This document shows, one piece after another, positions 8,901 through 19,997 of a stretch of DNA of 64,000 bases (within the stretch, counting starts at the first letter, position 1; every line of letters begins with the position of its first letter). The stretch spans positions 32,612 through 96,611 of the forward strand of contig NZ_JAIOUP010000010.1 of NCBI RefSeq assembly GCF_019931165.1. The letters run 5' to 3'. A program made the translations under genes and the position numbers. The notes beneath the pieces are model-generated. The model searched no databases. It saw only the letters and a list, made by a program, of their open reading frames with translations, and had not been told where the DNA came from. The stretch is from Schnuerera sp. xch1 (lineage in GTDB: Bacteria > Bacillota > Clostridia > Tissierellales > Tepidimicrobiaceae).

Positions 8901-9601
8901 TGGGTCAGGTTTTAGAAATGCATTTAGGATTGGCAGCTAAAAAATTGGGTTGGCATGTAGCAACACCAGTATTTGATGGAGCAAGTGATGATGATATAAT
9001 AGAAGCCCTTGAAGAAGCAGGATACCCTAGAAGTGGGAAGATACAACTAAAGGATGGAAGAAATGGAGAGCTTTTCAACAATCCTGTAACTGTAGGGTAT
9101 ATGTATATGTTAAAACTACATCATTTAGTAGATGATAAGATTCATGCAAGATCTACAGGACCATATTCTCTTGTAACTCAACAACCTCTTGGAGGAAAAG
9201 CACAGTTTGGAGGCCAGAGATTTGGAGAAATGGAAGTTTGGGCATTAGAGGCGTATGGTGCTTCTAATATTTTGCAGGAAATATTAACTGTAAAGTCTGA
9301 TGATGTAGTAGGTAGGGTTAAAACTTATGAAGCAATTGTAAAGGGAGAAAATATACCAGAGCCTGGTGTTCCAGAATCTTTCAAGGTACTGATAAAGGAA
9401 TTACAGAGTTTGGCTTTAGATGTTAAGGTATTGAGTGAAGACGATGAAATCGAAATTAAGGAATCTGTAGATGATGGTACGGATTTAGAATTAATGGATG
9501 ATGATTTAACAGAAAGTAGATATGTAGGTGACGATGATGAATATGAAGAAGAGATAAATAGAAGATTCATCATTGAAGATGAAAATGATAATACTAATTA
9601 A
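5954..9601 (+). CDS. rpoB: DNA-directed RNA polymerase subunit beta
   Basis: The beta subunit forms half of the catalytic cleft and the rifampicin pocket. From ATG 5954 the protein has 1,215 residues and begins [18 protein letters not shown], the family N terminus; ATG 5936 is in frame but overlaps the Shine-Dalgarno GAGGGGTG, so 5954 is preferred. The rifampicin region contains [20 protein letters not shown] with the wild-type Asp, His and Ser positions, which predicts a sensitive enzyme. Conserved blocks [23 protein letters not shown] and [13 protein letters not shown] are present. The last 60 residues are a strongly acidic tail. rpoC follows 50 bases on. Confidence 0.98.
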   Translation: MVHPVKYGKRVRMSYSRIDEILDLPDLIEVQKSSYKWFVEDGLKEVFNDISPIQDYTGNLILEFVDYHINDEVKYNEDEARERDANFSAPLKVKVRLINKETGEVKEQEVFMGDFPLMTEKGTFIINGAERVVVSQLVRSPGVYYAEEIDKVGKKLYSSTVIPNRGAWLEYETDSNNVVYVRIDRTRKITVSTLLRALGYKSDAEIVELLGETEQILNTLEKDNTSSDEEALIEIYKRLRPGEPPTVDSAKSLLNNLFFDPRRYDLAKVGRYKFNKKLALYNRIIGKKAAEDIKDLETGELFVTAGEKITRQKAIDIENSGINRVNILTDDSKVICVIGNHFVNKEAFDLPFTLEEFGLKEKVYYPIMKELVDTYDDPEELKAAIKERIKEISPKHIIHEDIIASINYEFNLFNGIGKTDDIDHLGNRRLRSVGELLQNQFRIGLSRMERVVRERMTIQDIDVATPQALINIRPVAASIKEFFGSSQLSQFMDQTNPLAELTHKRRMSALGPGGLSRDRASFEVRDVHNSHYGRMCPIETPEGPNIGLITSLASYATINEYGFLESPYRKVDKERGVVLNEVEYLTADVEDEFIIAQSNEKLDEENRFVNRRVIARGNGGEVDIYPSDEVDYMDVSPKQIVSIGTSMIPFLENDDANRALMGANMQRQAVPLIDTEAPIIGTGIEYKAAKDSGVVVIAKNSGTVIRVSSNEILIRRDEDGQVDKYKLLKFKRSNHGTTINQRPIVEKDERVEKGDVIADGPSTELGEIALGKNLLVAFMTWEGYNYEDAILINEKLVINDTLTSIHIEEYESEARDTKLGSEEITRDIPNVGEDMLKDLDENGIIRIGAEVDSGDILVGKVTPKGETELTAEERLLRAIFGEKAREVRDTSLRVPHGESGIVVDVKIFSRDEGDELSPGVNKMVRVYVATKRKINVGDKMCGRHGNKGVISRILPEEDMPYLPDGTPIEVVLNPLGVPSRMNLGQVLEMHLGLAAKKLGWHVATPVFDGASDDDIIEALEEAGYPRSGKIQLKDGRNGELFNNPVTVGYMYMLKLHHLVDDKIHARSTGPYSLVTQQPLGGKAQFGGQRFGEMEVWALEAYGASNILQEILTVKSDDVVGRVKTYEAIVKGENIPEPGVPESFKVLIKELQSLALDVKVLSEDDEIEIKESVDDGTDLELMDDDLTESRYVGDDDEYEEEINRRFIIEDENDNTN

Positions 9602-9651
9602 GGTTTAAAGTATACTTATTAGAATTTATTATAGAAAGGAGAGAAAGCTCC

Positions 9652-12600
9652 TTGTTTGAATTAAATAATTTTGATTCAATAAGAATTGCTCTTGCATCCC
9701 CTGAAAAAATAAGACAATGGTCAAAGGGAGAAGTAAAAAAACCAGAAACTATAAATTATAGAACTTTAAAGCCTGAAAAAGAAGGGCTTTTCTGTGAGAA
9801 AATATTTGGTCCTACTAAGGATTGGGAATGCCATTGCGGGAAGTATAAAAGAATAAGATATAAAGGAGTAGTTTGTGATAGATGTGGAGTTGAAGTAACT
9901 AAATCCAAGGTTAGAAGGGAAAGAATGGGACATATAGAATTGGCGGCTCCAGTATCTCATATTTGGTATTTTAAAGGAATTCCAAGTAGAATGGGACTTA
10001 TGTTAGATATGTCTCCTCGTTCATTGGAAAAAGTTCTTTATTTCGCATCATATATAGTAACTGAAGGTGGAGATACTCCTTTATATGAGAAACAGCTATT
10101 ATCAGAAGCAGAATACAGAGAAGCTTTAGAAAAACATGGTAATAATTTCAAGGCTGGAATGGGAGCAGAAGCAATGAAAAAACTGCTTTCCAAGATAGAT
10201 TTAGATAAAGAAGCATCAGATTTAAGGTTACAGTTAAAAGAAGCCTCAGGACAAAAGAGAATAAGAATTATTAGAAGGCTTGAAGTTGTAGAAGCATTTA
10301 GAGAATCTGGCAATAGACCTGAGTGGATGATATTAGATGTTATACCAGTTATACCACCAGAGTTAAGGCCTATGGTTCAATTAGATGGTGGTAGATTTGC
10401 TACTTCAGATTTGAATGATCTTTATAGAAGAGTAATTAATAGAAATAATAGACTAAAGAGATTGTTGGATTTAGGGGCACCAGATATTATTGTTAGAAAT
10501 GAAAAAAGAATGCTTCAAGAGGCTGTAGATGCTTTGATTGACAATGGACGTAGAGGAAGACCAGTGACAGGACCAGGGAATAGACCACTTAAATCCCTAT
10601 CAGATATGTTGAAGGGTAAGCAAGGTAGATTTAGGCAGAACTTGCTTGGTAAGAGAGTGGATTATTCTGGACGTTCTGTTATAGTGGTTGGTCCAGAATT
10701 GAAATTTTACCAATGTGGATTACCAAAAAAAATGGCTTTAGAATTGTTTAAGCCTTTTGTAATGAAAAAACTAGTAGAAGAAGGCTCTGCTCACAATATT
10801 AAATCTGCCAAACGTATGGTAGAAAGAATGAAACCAGCAGTGTGGGATGTATTAGATGAAGTAATAAAGGATCATCCTGTATTATTGAATAGGGCACCTA
10901 CCCTTCATAGACTAGGAATTCAAGCTTTTGAACCTGTATTGGTTGAAGGAAAAGCTATAAAATTGCATCCTCTTGTTTGTACAGCATATAATGCTGACTT
11001 TGATGGAGATCAGATGGCAGTACACGTACCATTATCAACTGAAGCACAAGCTGAAGCAAGACTTCTGATGTTATCTGTAAATAATATTCTTGCACCAAAA
11101 GATGGGAAGCCAATTACCACACCAACTCAAGATATGGTATTGGGTAGTTATTATTTAACCGTTGATTATCCTGATGGGAAAGCAGAAAATAAGATATTTA
11201 AAGATTATGATGAGATGATTCATGCTTATTATAATAACGATATAGATGTACATTCTAAGGTAAAAGTAAGGAAAAAATTAGATAAAGATGATAGGGGAGT
11301 TTTAGTAGAAAGTACAGTAGGAAGATTTATATTTAATGAACATATACCACAGGATTTAGGGTTTGTAGATAGAGAAGTTGATAAGTATTCCTTAGAAATA
11401 GATATGCTAGTTGATAAAAAAGCTTTAGGACTTATTGTAGAGAGATGTTATAGAAAACATGGAAATACAGTTACGGCGGCGATGTTGGATAATATTAAAG
11501 AATTAGGATATGAATATTCTACAAAAGGTGCTATAACTATAAGTATGGAAGATGTAATTGTACCAGACAAAAAAGAAGAGTTAATTAGCAAAGCAGAAGA
11601 AGAAGTAGATAAATTTGAGAAATCCTATAGAAGAGGATTGATTTCAAATGAGGAAAGATATGAAAAAGTAATCGAAATATGGAATAGAACAACAGAGGAA
11701 ATTACTGAAGAATTGATGAACAACTTAGATTCTATGAATAATGTATTTATAATGGCTCATTCTGGAGCTAGAGGTAGTAGAAACCAAATCAGGCAATTAG
11801 CTGGGATGAGAGGTTTAATGGCTAGTGCTTCTGGGCAAACTATAGAAATACCTATAACATCAAACTTTAGAGAAGGATTAGATGTATTAGAATTCTTCGT
11901 ATCAACGCACGGTTCTAGAAAAGGATTGGCAGATACAGCCTTGAGGACAGCAGATTCTGGTTATTTAACTAGAAGATTAGTAGATGTTAGTCAAGATGTT
12001 ATAGTAAGAGAAGATGACTGTGGAACTGATCAATATCTAGCAGCTAGGGCATTTATGAATGGCAAAGAGGTAATAGAAGATCTTAAAGATAGAATAGCTG
12101 GTAGATATTCAGCTGAAGATATAATAAATCCTGAAACAGGAGAAATATTAGTTAAAAAAGGTACTATGATTGTGGAAGAGGCAGCTGAAAAAATAGAAGA
12201 GCTAGGTATAAAGGAAGTGAAGGTTAGATCTGTTTTAGGTTGTAAAACTCGTCATGGAGTGTGTGCTCATTGTTATGGTAGGAACTTAGCTACAGGGGAT
12301 CCAGTCAATGTAGGAGAGGCAGTAGGTACTATTGCAGCTCAATCCATAGGTGAGCCTGGTACTCAACTTACAATGCGTACATTCCATACAGGAGGAGTAG
12401 CTGGTGATGATATTACTCAAGGTTTGCCAAGGGTAGAAGAACTATTTGAAGCTAGAAAACCTAAAGGACTTGCTATTATTACCGAAATATCTGGAGAAGT
12501 AAGCATAAATGACAATAAGAAGAAGAGAGAGATCACTATTACATCCAAAGATGGGAACAGTAAATCATATAATATTCCTTATGGTTCTAGATTAAAGGTA

Positions 12601-13203
12601 AGACCTGGAGACTTTGTTGAAGCGGGAGATGAAATAACAGAAGGATCAGTAAATCCTCATGACATATTGAAGATCAATGGAGCACAGGGAGTACAAAGAT
12701 ATCTTGTAAAAGAAGTTCAAAGAGTGTATAGGCTACAAGGTGTAGATATAAATGATAAGCATATAGAAGTAATAGTAAGACAGATGCTAAACAAAGTAAG
12801 AATTGAAGATGCAGGTGATACAGATTTATTACCAGGAAGTCTTGTAAATATCTATGAATTTGAAGCAATAAATGAAAAGATCAAACAAAATGGACAGAAG
12901 CCTGCAACAGGGAGGAGAGCTCTTCTCGGTATAACTAAGGCTTCATTATCCACGGAATCTTTCCTTTCTGCAGCTTCATTCCAAGAGACTACTAGAGTAT
13001 TGACTGAAGCAGCCATAAAAGGAAAAAAAGATCATCTAATAGGACTCAAAGAGAATGTAATAATTGGGAAATTGATTCCTGCTGGAACAGGCATGAGAAG
13101 GTATAAAAATATAGATGTAGTATATGAAGATAAAGAAGATGTAGAAATTGATAAAGAAATTGAAACATTAGAAGAAAATAATGTTGACACTGAAATTAAG
13201 TGA
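9652..13203 (+). CDS. rpoC: DNA-directed RNA polymerase subunit beta'
   Basis: The catalytic partner of RpoB, 1,183 residues. The N-terminal zinc ribbon is [19 protein letters not shown]; the active-site magnesium loop is [14 protein letters not shown]; the bridge-helix and trigger-loop regions follow ([31 protein letters not shown]); the second zinc site has CGTDQ and [11 protein letters not shown]. The start is TTG 9652, 11 bases after AAAGGAG. The length is normal for Firmicutes, without the large proteobacterial insertion. Confidence 0.98.
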   Translation: MFELNNFDSIRIALASPEKIRQWSKGEVKKPETINYRTLKPEKEGLFCEKIFGPTKDWECHCGKYKRIRYKGVVCDRCGVEVTKSKVRRERMGHIELAAPVSHIWYFKGIPSRMGLMLDMSPRSLEKVLYFASYIVTEGGDTPLYEKQLLSEAEYREALEKHGNNFKAGMGAEAMKKLLSKIDLDKEASDLRLQLKEASGQKRIRIIRRLEVVEAFRESGNRPEWMILDVIPVIPPELRPMVQLDGGRFATSDLNDLYRRVINRNNRLKRLLDLGAPDIIVRNEKRMLQEAVDALIDNGRRGRPVTGPGNRPLKSLSDMLKGKQGRFRQNLLGKRVDYSGRSVIVVGPELKFYQCGLPKKMALELFKPFVMKKLVEEGSAHNIKSAKRMVERMKPAVWDVLDEVIKDHPVLLNRAPTLHRLGIQAFEPVLVEGKAIKLHPLVCTAYNADFDGDQMAVHVPLSTEAQAEARLLMLSVNNILAPKDGKPITTPTQDMVLGSYYLTVDYPDGKAENKIFKDYDEMIHAYYNNDIDVHSKVKVRKKLDKDDRGVLVESTVGRFIFNEHIPQDLGFVDREVDKYSLEIDMLVDKKALGLIVERCYRKHGNTVTAAMLDNIKELGYEYSTKGAITISMEDVIVPDKKEELISKAEEEVDKFEKSYRRGLISNEERYEKVIEIWNRTTEEITEELMNNLDSMNNVFIMAHSGARGSRNQIRQLAGMRGLMASASGQTIEIPITSNFREGLDVLEFFVSTHGSRKGLADTALRTADSGYLTRRLVDVSQDVIVREDDCGTDQYLAARAFMNGKEVIEDLKDRIAGRYSAEDIINPETGEILVKKGTMIVEEAAEKIEELGIKEVKVRSVLGCKTRHGVCAHCYGRNLATGDPVNVGEAVGTIAAQSIGEPGTQLTMRTFHTGGVAGDDITQGLPRVEELFEARKPKGLAIITEISGEVSINDNKKKREITITSKDGNSKSYNIPYGSRLKVRPGDFVEAGDEITEGSVNPHDILKINGAQGVQRYLVKEVQRVYRLQGVDINDKHIEVIVRQMLNKVRIEDAGDTDLLPGSLVNIYEFEAINEKIKQNGQKPATGRRALLGITKASLSTESFLSAASFQETTRVLTEAAIKGKKDHLIGLKENVIIGKLIPAGTGMRRYKNIDVVYEDKEDVEIDKEIETLEENNVDTEIK

Positions 13204-13252
13204 TGGTAAAATATATAAGTGCGTAAAAATGAAGTTAGCTCTTTGACAACAT

Positions 13253-13288
13253 AAAGATTATGTGGATGATATCATCCACATAATCTTT
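13253..13288. repeat. Perfect 36-bp palindrome upstream of the L7Ae-like gene
   Basis: Bases 13253-13270 are exactly the reverse complement of 13271-13288, centred on GATGAT/ATCATC with no spacer. It could be an RNA hairpin (16 base pairs with a four-base loop) or a DNA operator. No T run follows, so simple termination is unlikely. A TTGACA at 13243-13248 lies just before it without a good -10 box. Confidence 0.8.
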
Positions 13289-13314
13289 AAAATGTTAAAA
13301 GGAGGAGTACACTT

Positions 13315-13557
13315 ATGCAGGCAACGTTTGACTCTGGTAAAAAGATAGTTGGAACAAAGCAAGTAAAAAGAGCATTAGCTAAGGGAAAAGTAAGAAAAGT
13401 ATATATAGCTAAAGATGCGGATGAAAAAATAACAAGCGAAATAATTAAAAATTGTAATAAGGAAAATGTTGAAATAATATATATAGACACAATGGAAAAA
13501 CTAGGTAAATGTTGCAACATAGATGTTAATGCAGCTAGCGCTGCTATATTAAAATAA
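13315..13557 (+). CDS. L7Ae/L30e-family K-turn RNA-binding protein (YbxF/RplGB type)
   Basis: An 80-residue single-domain protein of the L7Ae family, which binds kink-turn RNA. Family features are the N-terminal KIVGTKQVKRALAKGKVRKVYIAKDAD and the C-terminal hydrophobic segment with NIDVNAASAAIL. The gene normally sits between rpoC and rpsL in Firmicutes, as here. The B. subtilis orthologue YbxF binds K-turns in vitro, but its cellular role is not settled. The start is ATG 13315 after AAGGAGG. A large perfect palindrome lies just upstream. Confidence 0.9.
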   Translation: MQATFDSGKKIVGTKQVKRALAKGKVRKVYIAKDADEKITSEIIKNCNKENVEIIYIDTMEKLGKCCNIDVNAASAAILK

Positions 13558-13590
13558 TATTATATTATAACTTTTGAAGGAGGTGCAAAT

Positions 13591-14004
13591 ATGCCAACAA
13601 TTAATCAGTTGATTAAGAAAGGTAGAAAAAGAGTCATAGAAAAATCTAAATCTCCAGCATTGGGTGTAAACTATAATTCATTAACAAAAGAGACAACTAC
13701 AGTCAACTCACCACAAAGAAGAGGAGTTTGTACAGCTGTTAGGACTGTTACACCTAAAAAGCCTAATTCAGCTTTAAGAAAAATAGCAAGAGTTAGACTT
13801 ACAAATGGTGCAGAAGTTAATGCGTATATTCCTGGAATTGGCCATAATTTACAAGAACATAGTGTTGTTCTTATAAGAGGTGGAAGAGTTAAGGACCTTC
13901 CAGGAGTTAGATATCATATAGTTAGAGGTACATTGGATACTGCTGGAGTGGAAGATAGAATGCAAAGTAGATCCAAATATGGAGCTAAAAAACCTAAAAA
14001 ATAA
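13591..14004 (+). CDS. rpsL: Small-subunit ribosomal protein uS12
   Basis: S12 sits at the decoding centre and affects accuracy. The 137 residues include the streptomycin-determinant loop [11 protein letters not shown] with the wild-type lysine, and the conserved [16 protein letters not shown]. This predicts a streptomycin-sensitive ribosome. The start is ATG 13591 after AAGGAGG. It heads rpsL-rpsG-fusA-tuf, and a 121-base structured gap separates it from rpsG. Confidence 0.97.
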   Translation: MPTINQLIKKGRKRVIEKSKSPALGVNYNSLTKETTTVNSPQRRGVCTAVRTVTPKKPNSALRKIARVRLTNGAEVNAYIPGIGHNLQEHSVVLIRGGRVKDLPGVRYHIVRGTLDTAGVEDRMQSRSKYGAKKPKK

Positions 14005-14080
14005 TTGTGCAATGATGCCATGGAATTAATCCATTTAATATAAATGCATTTATGTGCACAACGGCAGTCTTATGCTGTCG
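14005..14080 (+). promoter_or_regulatory. Structured rpsL-rpsG intercistronic RNA (candidate S7 operator)
   Basis: Nested pairings are visible: TTGTGC (14005-14010) with GCACAA (14056-14061) encloses ATGGA/TCCAT (14020-14034), followed by CGGCAG/CTGTCG (14062-14080, one G-U pair). In E. coli S7 represses its operon by binding the rpsL-rpsG gap. Here the gap is 121 bases, several times longer than most gaps in this cluster. The S7 role is inferred. Confidence 0.5.
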
Positions 14081-14125
14081 AGTACCAATGAATTTACTGT
14101 ATATATAGTTAAGGAGGGAAGTAAA

Positions 14126-14596
14126 GTGCCTAGAAAAGGATATATAGCAAAAAGAGAAGTAACACCAGATCCTATATACAACGATAAAGTTGTTACTAAA
14201 TTGATTAATAACATTATGCTGGATGGTAAGAAGGGAATCGCTCAAGACATAGTATATGGTGCATTTGACTTAGTAGCAGAGAAAACTGGTGAAGATGCAC
14301 TTGAAGTTTTTTATAAAGCTATGAACAATATAATGCCGGTTTTAGAAGTTAAAGCAAGACGTATTGGTGGAGCAACTTACCAAGTGCCAGTAGAGGTAAG
14401 ACCAGAAAGAAGAGAAACTTTAGGGCTTCGTTGGCTTGTTGGTTATGCAAGAGCAAGAGGCGAGAAAACTATGAAAGAAAGATTATCTAAAGAGATAATG
14501 GATGCAGCTAATAATACAGGTGCTAGTGTCAAAAAGAGAGAAGATACTCATAGAATGGCGGAATCTAATAAAGCATTCGCGCATTATAGATGGTAG
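14126..14596 (+). CDS. rpsG: Small-subunit ribosomal protein uS7
   Basis: S7 nucleates the 30S head and contacts the E-site tRNA. From GTG 14126 (after AAGGAGGG) it is 156 residues, the standard length, beginning [20 protein letters not shown]. Conserved segments [16 protein letters not shown] and [20 protein letters not shown] are present. The frame is open upstream to 14054, but that stretch is RNA structure and lacks a ribosome-binding site. Confidence 0.97.
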   Translation: MPRKGYIAKREVTPDPIYNDKVVTKLINNIMLDGKKGIAQDIVYGAFDLVAEKTGEDALEVFYKAMNNIMPVLEVKARRIGGATYQVPVEVRPERRETLGLRWLVGYARARGEKTMKERLSKEIMDAANNTGASVKKREDTHRMAESNKAFAHYRW

Positions 14597-14659
14597 CATT
14601 TTGATAACAGATAATGAAATATGTAAAAGGGGACATAGAATCAGGAAGGAGGAATTATT

Positions 14660-16732
14660 GTGCCTAGAGAATTTGCATTAGAAAAAACACGAAATATAGG
14701 AATAATGGCCCATATAGATGCAGGAAAAACAACTACCACAGAAAGAATATTGTTTTACACTGGAAAGATTCATAAAATAGGAGAGACACACGAAGGCGCT
14801 GCTCAAATGGATTGGATGGAACAAGAACAGGAAAGAGGAATTACTATTACATCTGCTGCCACTACATGTCATTGGAGAGATCATAGGATTAACATAATTG
14901 ATACGCCAGGGCACGTGGATTTCACTGTAGAAGTTGAAAGATCTCTTAGAGTTTTAGATGGCGCAGTAGCAGTTTTTTGCGCAAAAGGAGGGGTAGAACC
15001 TCAATCAGAAACAGTTTGGAGGCAAGCTGATAAGTATCATATTCCTCGAATGGCTTTTGTCAACAAGATGGATATAGTTGGAGCAGATTTCTTTAGAGTC
15101 GTAGATATGATGAAGGATAGACTAAAAACCAATCCTGTCCCCATACAATTACCTATTGGTAAAGAAGATAACTTTACAGGCATCATTGACCTAATAAATA
15201 TGAATGCTAGGGTATATAATGATGATCTTGGCCAGGATATAGAAGTAGTTGATATCCCTGAGGAGTTAAAAGATTTGGCAGAAGAGTATAGGGAAAGTCT
15301 ATTGGAAAATATAGCTGATTATAATGAAGATGTAATGATGAAATATCTTGAAGGAGAAGAAATAGAACCTCAAGAGATTATAGATGCAATAAGAACTGCT
15401 ACAATTAATGTAGATATTGTACCAGTATTATGTGGTACTGCTTATAAGAATAAGGGAGTTCAACCTTTATTAGATGCGATAGTAGATTTTTCACCATCAC
15501 CAGTTGATATACCATCTATAAAAGGTATTTCAGTTGGTTCTTCAGATGAAACGTTAGAGAGACATTCATCCGATGATGAACCATTTTCTGCACTAGCATT
15601 TAAAATAGTAACTGACCCTTATGTTGGAAAACTTGCATATTTTAGGGTGTATTCAGGTACACTTAAAGCAGGATCTTATGTTTATAATTCTATAAAAGGT
15701 AAAAGAGAAAGAGTAGGAAGAATCCTATTAATGCATGCTAACAAAAGACAAGAAGTTGATGAAATTTATGCAGGAGATATTGCAGCAGCAGTTGGGCTTA
15801 AGGATACTTCCACAGGAGATACATTATGTGATGAAAATAATCAAATAATATTAGAAACTATGGAATTCCCTGAGCCTGTAATAGAAGTAGCTATTGAACC
15901 AAAATCAAAAGCTAGCCAAGAAAAGATGAGCATAGCTTTAGCAAAACTTGCTGAAGAGGACCCTACATTTAGAACATTTACAAATGATGAAACAGGACAA
16001 ATTATAATTGCAGGTATGGGAGAATTGCATCTTGAAATAATCGTAGACAGGTTACTTAGGGAATTTAAAGTAGAAGCTACAGTAGGTAGCCCTCAGGTAG
16101 CTTATAAAGAATCTATTTCAACCTCTGCAGAAACTGATACAAAATATGTAAGACAATCTGGTGGCCGAGGTCAATATGGCCATGTTAAGATAAAGATTGA
16201 ACCACAAGAATCTGGCAAGGGATATGAATTTATTAACAAGATAGTAGGAGGAGCTATACCTAAAGAATATATACCATCTGTTGATGCTGGGATACAGGAA
16301 GCTATGCAATCAGGTATTCTTGGTGGATACCCAGTAGTAGATGTAAAGGTTACACTTTACGATGGTTCATATCATGAAGTCGACTCATCAGAAATGGCAT
16401 TTAAGATAGCTGGTTCTATGGCTTTCAAGGAAGCTATGCAAAGAGCAAAACCAGAATTATTAGAGCCAATGATGAAGGTAGAAGTTATTGTGCCAGAGGA
16501 ATACATGGGTGATGTAATAGGAGACATTAATTCAAGACGAGGTAGAATTGAGGGAATGAATCCAAGAGATGGTGTTCAAGTAGTAAGAGCATTTGTACCA
16601 TTAGGAGAAATGTTTGGATATGCAACAGACCTTCGTTCTAACACCCAAGGTAGAGCAGTTTATACAATGCAATTTGATCACTATAATCCAGTACCAAATA
16701 ATATTGCAGAAAAAATACTGGGTCATAAATAA
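14660..16732 (+). CDS. fusA: Elongation factor G
   Basis: EF-G is the GTPase that drives translocation and, with RRF, ribosome recycling. The 690-residue protein has P-loop [19 protein letters not shown], switch region DTPGHVDF and NKMD in domain I, a domain II barrel, and the domain IV-V segments GGRGQYGHV and GRIEGM. The start is GTG 14660 after AAGGAGG. The gene ends 26 bases before tuf copy 2, whose repeat block begins inside the fusA stop region. Confidence 0.98.
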   Translation: MPREFALEKTRNIGIMAHIDAGKTTTTERILFYTGKIHKIGETHEGAAQMDWMEQEQERGITITSAATTCHWRDHRINIIDTPGHVDFTVEVERSLRVLDGAVAVFCAKGGVEPQSETVWRQADKYHIPRMAFVNKMDIVGADFFRVVDMMKDRLKTNPVPIQLPIGKEDNFTGIIDLINMNARVYNDDLGQDIEVVDIPEELKDLAEEYRESLLENIADYNEDVMMKYLEGEEIEPQEIIDAIRTATINVDIVPVLCGTAYKNKGVQPLLDAIVDFSPSPVDIPSIKGISVGSSDETLERHSSDDEPFSALAFKIVTDPYVGKLAYFRVYSGTLKAGSYVYNSIKGKRERVGRILLMHANKRQEVDEIYAGDIAAAVGLKDTSTGDTLCDENNQIILETMEFPEPVIEVAIEPKSKASQEKMSIALAKLAEEDPTFRTFTNDETGQIIIAGMGELHLEIIVDRLLREFKVEATVGSPQVAYKESISTSAETDTKYVRQSGGRGQYGHVKIKIEPQESGKGYEFINKIVGGAIPKEYIPSVDAGIQEAMQSGILGGYPVVDVKVTLYDGSYHEVDSSEMAFKIAGSMAFKEAMQRAKPELLEPMMKVEVIVPEEYMGDVIGDINSRRGRIEGMNPRDGVQVVRAFVPLGEMFGYATDLRSNTQGRAVYTMQFDHYNPVPNNIAEKILGHK

Positions 16733-17961
16733 TAATATTTGCTAAGGAGGAATAAAAGATGTCAAAAGCAAAATATGAAAGAACAAAACCCCATATTAAT
16801 ATAGGGACAATAGGTCACGTAGACCATGGTAAGACAACATTAACAGCAGCCATAACAAGAGTGCTAAACGATAGATTAGGAACAGGAGAAACTGTAGCAT
16901 TTGACAACATAGATAAAGCACCAGAGGAAAGAGAAAGAGGAATAACAATATCTACAGCTCACGTAGAATATGAAACAGAAAATCGTCACTATGCACACGT
17001 AGACTGTCCAGGCCACGCTGACTATGTAAAGAACATGATTACAGGAGCAGCACAAATGGATGGGGCGATATTAGTAGTATCAGCAGCAGATGGACCAATG
17101 CCACAAACAAGAGAACATATTCTACTATCAAGAAACGTAGGGGTACCAAACATAATAGTATTCTTAAACAAAGCAGACATGGTAGATGACGAAGAATTAA
17201 TTGAATTAGTAGAAATGGAAGTAAGAGAATTGTTATCAGAATATGAATTTGATGGGGACAATACACCAATAATAATAGGTTCAGCATTAAAAGCACTAGA
17301 AGATCCAAGCAGTGAATGGGGAGACAAGATATTAGAATTGATGAAAGCAGTAGATGAAACAATTCCAGCTCCAGAAAGGGATACAGACAAACCATTCCTA
17401 ATGCCAATAGAAGATGTATTCAGTATAACAGGAAGAGGAACAGTAGCAACAGGAAGAGTAGAAAGAGGAGTAGTAAAAACAGGAGATAATGTAGAAATAG
17501 TAGGATTAACAAATGAATCCAGAACAGTAGTAGTAACAGGAGTAGAAATGTTCAGAAAGACATTAGACGAAGCACAAGCAGGAGACAACATAGGAGCATT
17601 ATTAAGAGGGGTACAAAGAACAGACATAGAAAGAGGTCAAGTATTAGCAAAACCAGGAACAATAACACCACATACAAAATTCGAATCAGAAGTATATGTA
17701 TTGAAAAAAGAAGAAGGAGGAAGACATACTCCATTCTTTAATGGATACAGACCACAATTCTACTTCAGAACAACAGACGTAACAGGAAACATAGAATTAG
17801 ATGAAGGAGTAGAAATGGTAATGCCAGGAGACAATGCAAAGTTTACTATTGAATTAATAACACCAATAGCGATAGAAGAAGGATTAAGATTTTCAATACG
17901 TGAAGGTGGAAGAACTGTAGGTTCTGGAGTTGTTACTAAGGTTATTGAATAATTAAAATTG
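16728..17961 (+). repeat. Direct repeat copy 2, containing tuf
   Basis: The partner of 687-1920, at a constant offset of 16,041 bases. The shared block begins five bases before the end of fusA and ends nine bases after the tuf stop codon. Confidence 0.9.
16759..17952 (+). CDS. tuf: Elongation factor Tu, copy 2
   Basis: The second 397-residue EF-Tu, identical in sequence to the product of 718-1911, with the same [13 protein letters not shown] and NKAD GTPase motifs. This copy is in the classical str-operon position after fusA and has the same AAGGAGG site. A hairpin follows at 17968. Two tuf genes kept identical by gene conversion are known in enterobacteria; the same process is the simplest explanation here. 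Confidence 0.98.
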   Translation: MSKAKYERTKPHINIGTIGHVDHGKTTLTAAITRVLNDRLGTGETVAFDNIDKAPEERERGITISTAHVEYETENRHYAHVDCPGHADYVKNMITGAAQMDGAILVVSAADGPMPQTREHILLSRNVGVPNIIVFLNKADMVDDEELIELVEMEVRELLSEYEFDGDNTPIIIGSALKALEDPSSEWGDKILELMKAVDETIPAPERDTDKPFLMPIEDVFSITGRGTVATGRVERGVVKTGDNVEIVGLTNESRTVVVTGVEMFRKTLDEAQAGDNIGALLRGVQRTDIERGQVLAKPGTITPHTKFESEVYVLKKEEGGRHTPFFNGYRPQFYFRTTDVTGNIELDEGVEMVMPGDNAKFTIELITPIAIEEGLRFSIREGGRTVGSGVVTKVIE

Positions 17962-17967
17962 ATATTT

Positions 17968-17995
17968 AAGAGGGGGATACAACGCCCCTTCTTTT
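17968..17995 (+). terminator. Probable terminator after tuf copy 2
   Basis: GAGGGG pairs with CCCCTT (one G-U) around GATACAACG, followed by CTTTTG. The stem is imperfect and the T run short. From here to 18163 the sequence is AT-rich with a possible extra promoter (TTGAGT at 18064, TAAACT at 18087). Confidence 0.55.
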
Positions 17996-18163
17996 GATAT
18001 TTTATTTAGTATAAGAAGCAAGTAAAAAAATAATAAAAAAATTAATTTATATTAAAAAAACACTTGAGTTTTTGTCTAATTTACTATAAACTATATTAGT
18101 GTTTTATTTTAGACATTGCGATGATACAAAAGGTTGCTTGACATTCAATTCTTTAAGTATATT

Positions 18164-18192
18164 TTGGAAATCATTGTGATTGTTTATATAAT
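18164..18192 (+). promoter_or_regulatory. Probable S10-operon promoter
   Basis: TTGGAA at 18164-18169 and a perfect TATAAT at 18187-18192 have a 17-base spacer. It precedes the structured leader and rpsJ. A stray TTGACA at 18138-18143 lacks a well-placed -10 box. Confidence 0.65.
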
Positions 18193-18204
18193 TGAATGTT
18201 AGGG

Positions 18205-18324
18205 GAATTTTTGTTGAGAATGTCCGGTTTAAAATCGGGCGACTGGAATTGCCCTATGCGCAACACACCTGGAAGTGTGTATTGGCAATTCTATGTCGCA
18301 TGTAAAAATGCTAACATGCGATAG
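18205..18324 (+). promoter_or_regulatory. Structured 5' leader of the S10 operon
   Basis: At least two stable elements are visible. GAATTGCC (18246-18253) pairs with GGCAATTC (18284-18291) and encloses ACACAC/GTGTGT (18263-18280). TCGCATGT (18296-18303) pairs with ACATGCGA (18314-18321) immediately before the rpsJ Shine-Dalgarno. S10 leaders are the known target of L4 autoregulation in E. coli and, by a distinct structure, in Bacillus. That L4 acts here is inference. Confidence 0.6.
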
Positions 18325-18338
18325 AAGGAGGGAATTAA

Positions 18339-18656
18339 ATGGCAAACAGTAGTAAACAAAAAATAAGAATTAGATTAAAAGCTTATGATCATGAATTGTT
18401 AGACAATTCAGCTCAGAAGATAGTGGAGACTGCTAAGAGAACAGGTGCCAATGTATCGGGGCCAGTGCCACTACCAACAGAGAAAGAAGTTATTACAATT
18501 TTACGAGCAGTTCATAAGTATAAGGATTCAAGAGAACAATTTGAACAGAGAACACACAAGAGATTGATAGATATTCTTAATCCAAATCAAAAAACGGTAG
18601 ATTCATTAATGAAGTTAAATTTACCAGCTGGAGTTGATATTGAGATTAAGCTATAA
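18339..18656 (+). CDS. rpsJ: Small-subunit ribosomal protein uS10
   Basis: S10 is a 30S head protein that also acts as NusE in antitermination. The 105-residue protein starts [20 protein letters not shown] and contains [27 protein letters not shown] in separate conserved blocks. The start is ATG 18339 after AAGGAGGG. It is the first gene of the S10 cluster. A small hairpin (GATTAC/GTAATC, 18668-18687) lies between it and rplC. Confidence 0.97.
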   Translation: MANSSKQKIRIRLKAYDHELLDNSAQKIVETAKRTGANVSGPVPLPTEKEVITILRAVHKYKDSREQFEQRTHKRLIDILNPNQKTVDSLMKLNLPAGVDIEIKL

Positions 18657-18713
18657 TTTCTTAGGATGATTACCAACAAGAGTAATCCGCTGTAGGAAAA
18701 TAGGAGGTGTAGT

Positions 18714-19343
18714 ATGAAAAATATATTAGGTAGAAAAGTAGGAATGACTCAAATTTTTGACGAAGATGGAATATTTATTCCAGTTACAGTAATAGAAGCA
18801 GGACCGCTAAAAGTGATTCAAAAGAAAACTGAAGAAAAAGACGGTTATAACGCAATTCAAGTAGGCTTTGGAGAAGTGAAAGAAGATAGGGTTAATAAAC
18901 CTATGAAAGGCCACTTTGACAAAGCGGAAGTAGAATATAAAAAATATACTAAAGAGTTTAAAATAGATAATATAGATGATTTTGAAATAGGTCAAGAGAT
19001 TAAAGTTGATATATTTGAAGAAGGAGACAAAATAGATGTTGTAGGAACATCTAAGGGAAAAGGAACTCAAGGAACTATTAAAAGACATAATTATGGCAGA
19101 GGACCTGAAACGCATGGTTCAAAATACCATAGAGGAGGGGGAGCAAGATCTGCGGCTGCATATCCAGGTAGGGTATTTAAAGGAAGAAAAGGGCCTGGAA
19201 GAATGGGCAATGAGAGAGTAACAGTTCAAAATCTTGAAGTTGTAAGAGTAGATGCAGATAGAAATCTATTATTAATAAAAGGTGCTATTCCAGGGCCAAA
19301 GGGCGGATTAATAACAATTAGAAAATCTGTTCTAAATAAATAG
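18714..19343 (+). CDS. rplC: Large-subunit ribosomal protein uL3
   Basis: L3 is an early 50S assembly protein near the peptidyl-transferase centre. It has 209 residues, beginning [15 protein letters not shown], with the extension loop segment [20 protein letters not shown] and [16 protein letters not shown]. The start is ATG 18714 after AGGAGGTG. It is the second gene of the S10 cluster, with rplD 30 bases downstream. Confidence 0.97.
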   Translation: MKNILGRKVGMTQIFDEDGIFIPVTVIEAGPLKVIQKKTEEKDGYNAIQVGFGEVKEDRVNKPMKGHFDKAEVEYKKYTKEFKIDNIDDFEIGQEIKVDIFEEGDKIDVVGTSKGKGTQGTIKRHNYGRGPETHGSKYHRGGGARSAAAYPGRVFKGRKGPGRMGNERVTVQNLEVVRVDADRNLLLIKGAIPGPKGGLITIRKSVLNK

Positions 19344-19373
19344 TAGCGTAGTGTTAGGAAAGGAGGATGTAGC

Positions 19374-19997
19374 ATGCCTAAGGTGAATGTTCATAATATG
19401 TTAGGTGAACAAGTAGAAGAAATAGAATTAAATGAAAATATATTTGGCATAGATGTAAATCATGATGCACTTCATCAAGTAGTAAAGAGTCAACTTGCTA
19501 ACAAAAGGCAAGGAACCCAGTCAGCTAAGACAAGGGCTGATGTAAGAGGTGGAGGAAGAAAACCATGGAGACAGAAAGGTACTGGTAGAGCTCGCCAAGG
19601 TAGCATAAGATCACCACAATGGACTGGTGGCGGAGTTGTCTTTGCACCAAAGCCAAGAGATTATAGTTTTAAAGTACCTAAGAAAGTTAAAAGACTTGCA
19701 ATGAAATCAGCATTAAGTTCAAAAGTTTTAGATAATGAAATAATTGTATTAGATCAGTTAAGTTTAGAAGAACCTAAAACTAAAGAGATGGCAAAGATAT
19801 TAGCTAATGTTAATGCTGGTAAAAAAGTTATTATTGTAATGGATAAAAAGGATATAAACATAGTCAAATCTGCGAGAAATATTCCTAATGTACAAACTGC
19901 ATTGGTTAATACGTTAAATGTCTATGATATATTAAAATCTGATTCTTTTATCATAACTAAAGATGCAGTAAAGAAAGTGGAGGAGGTGTATGCATAA
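19374..19997 (+). CDS. rplD: Large-subunit ribosomal protein uL4
   Basis: L4 (207 residues) has a globular domain and a long loop lining the exit tunnel, seen as [20 protein letters not shown] and [15 protein letters not shown]. In E. coli L4 also represses the S10 operon by transcription and translation attenuation, so the leader upstream of rpsJ may be its target. The start is ATG 19374 after AAGGAGG. The stop codon overlaps the rplW start by one base. Confidence 0.97.
   Translation: MPKVNVHNMLGEQVEEIELNENIFGIDVNHDALHQVVKSQLANKRQGTQSAKTRADVRGGGRKPWRQKGTGRARQGSIRSPQWTGGGVVFAPKPRDYSFKVPKKVKRLAMKSALSSKVLDNEIIVLDQLSLEEPKTKEMAKILANVNAGKKVIIVMDKKDINIVKSARNIPNVQTALVNTLNVYDILKSDSFIITKDAVKKVEEVYA

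Noticed and set aside
14054..14125. N-terminal extension of S7
   Set aside because: The upstream frame has no ribosome-binding site, falls in a structured RNA, and the GTG at 14126 gives the canonical N terminus.
18138..18163. TTGACA with TATATT as the S10 promoter
   Set aside because: The spacer is only 14 bases; TTGGAA-17-TATAAT slightly downstream is better.
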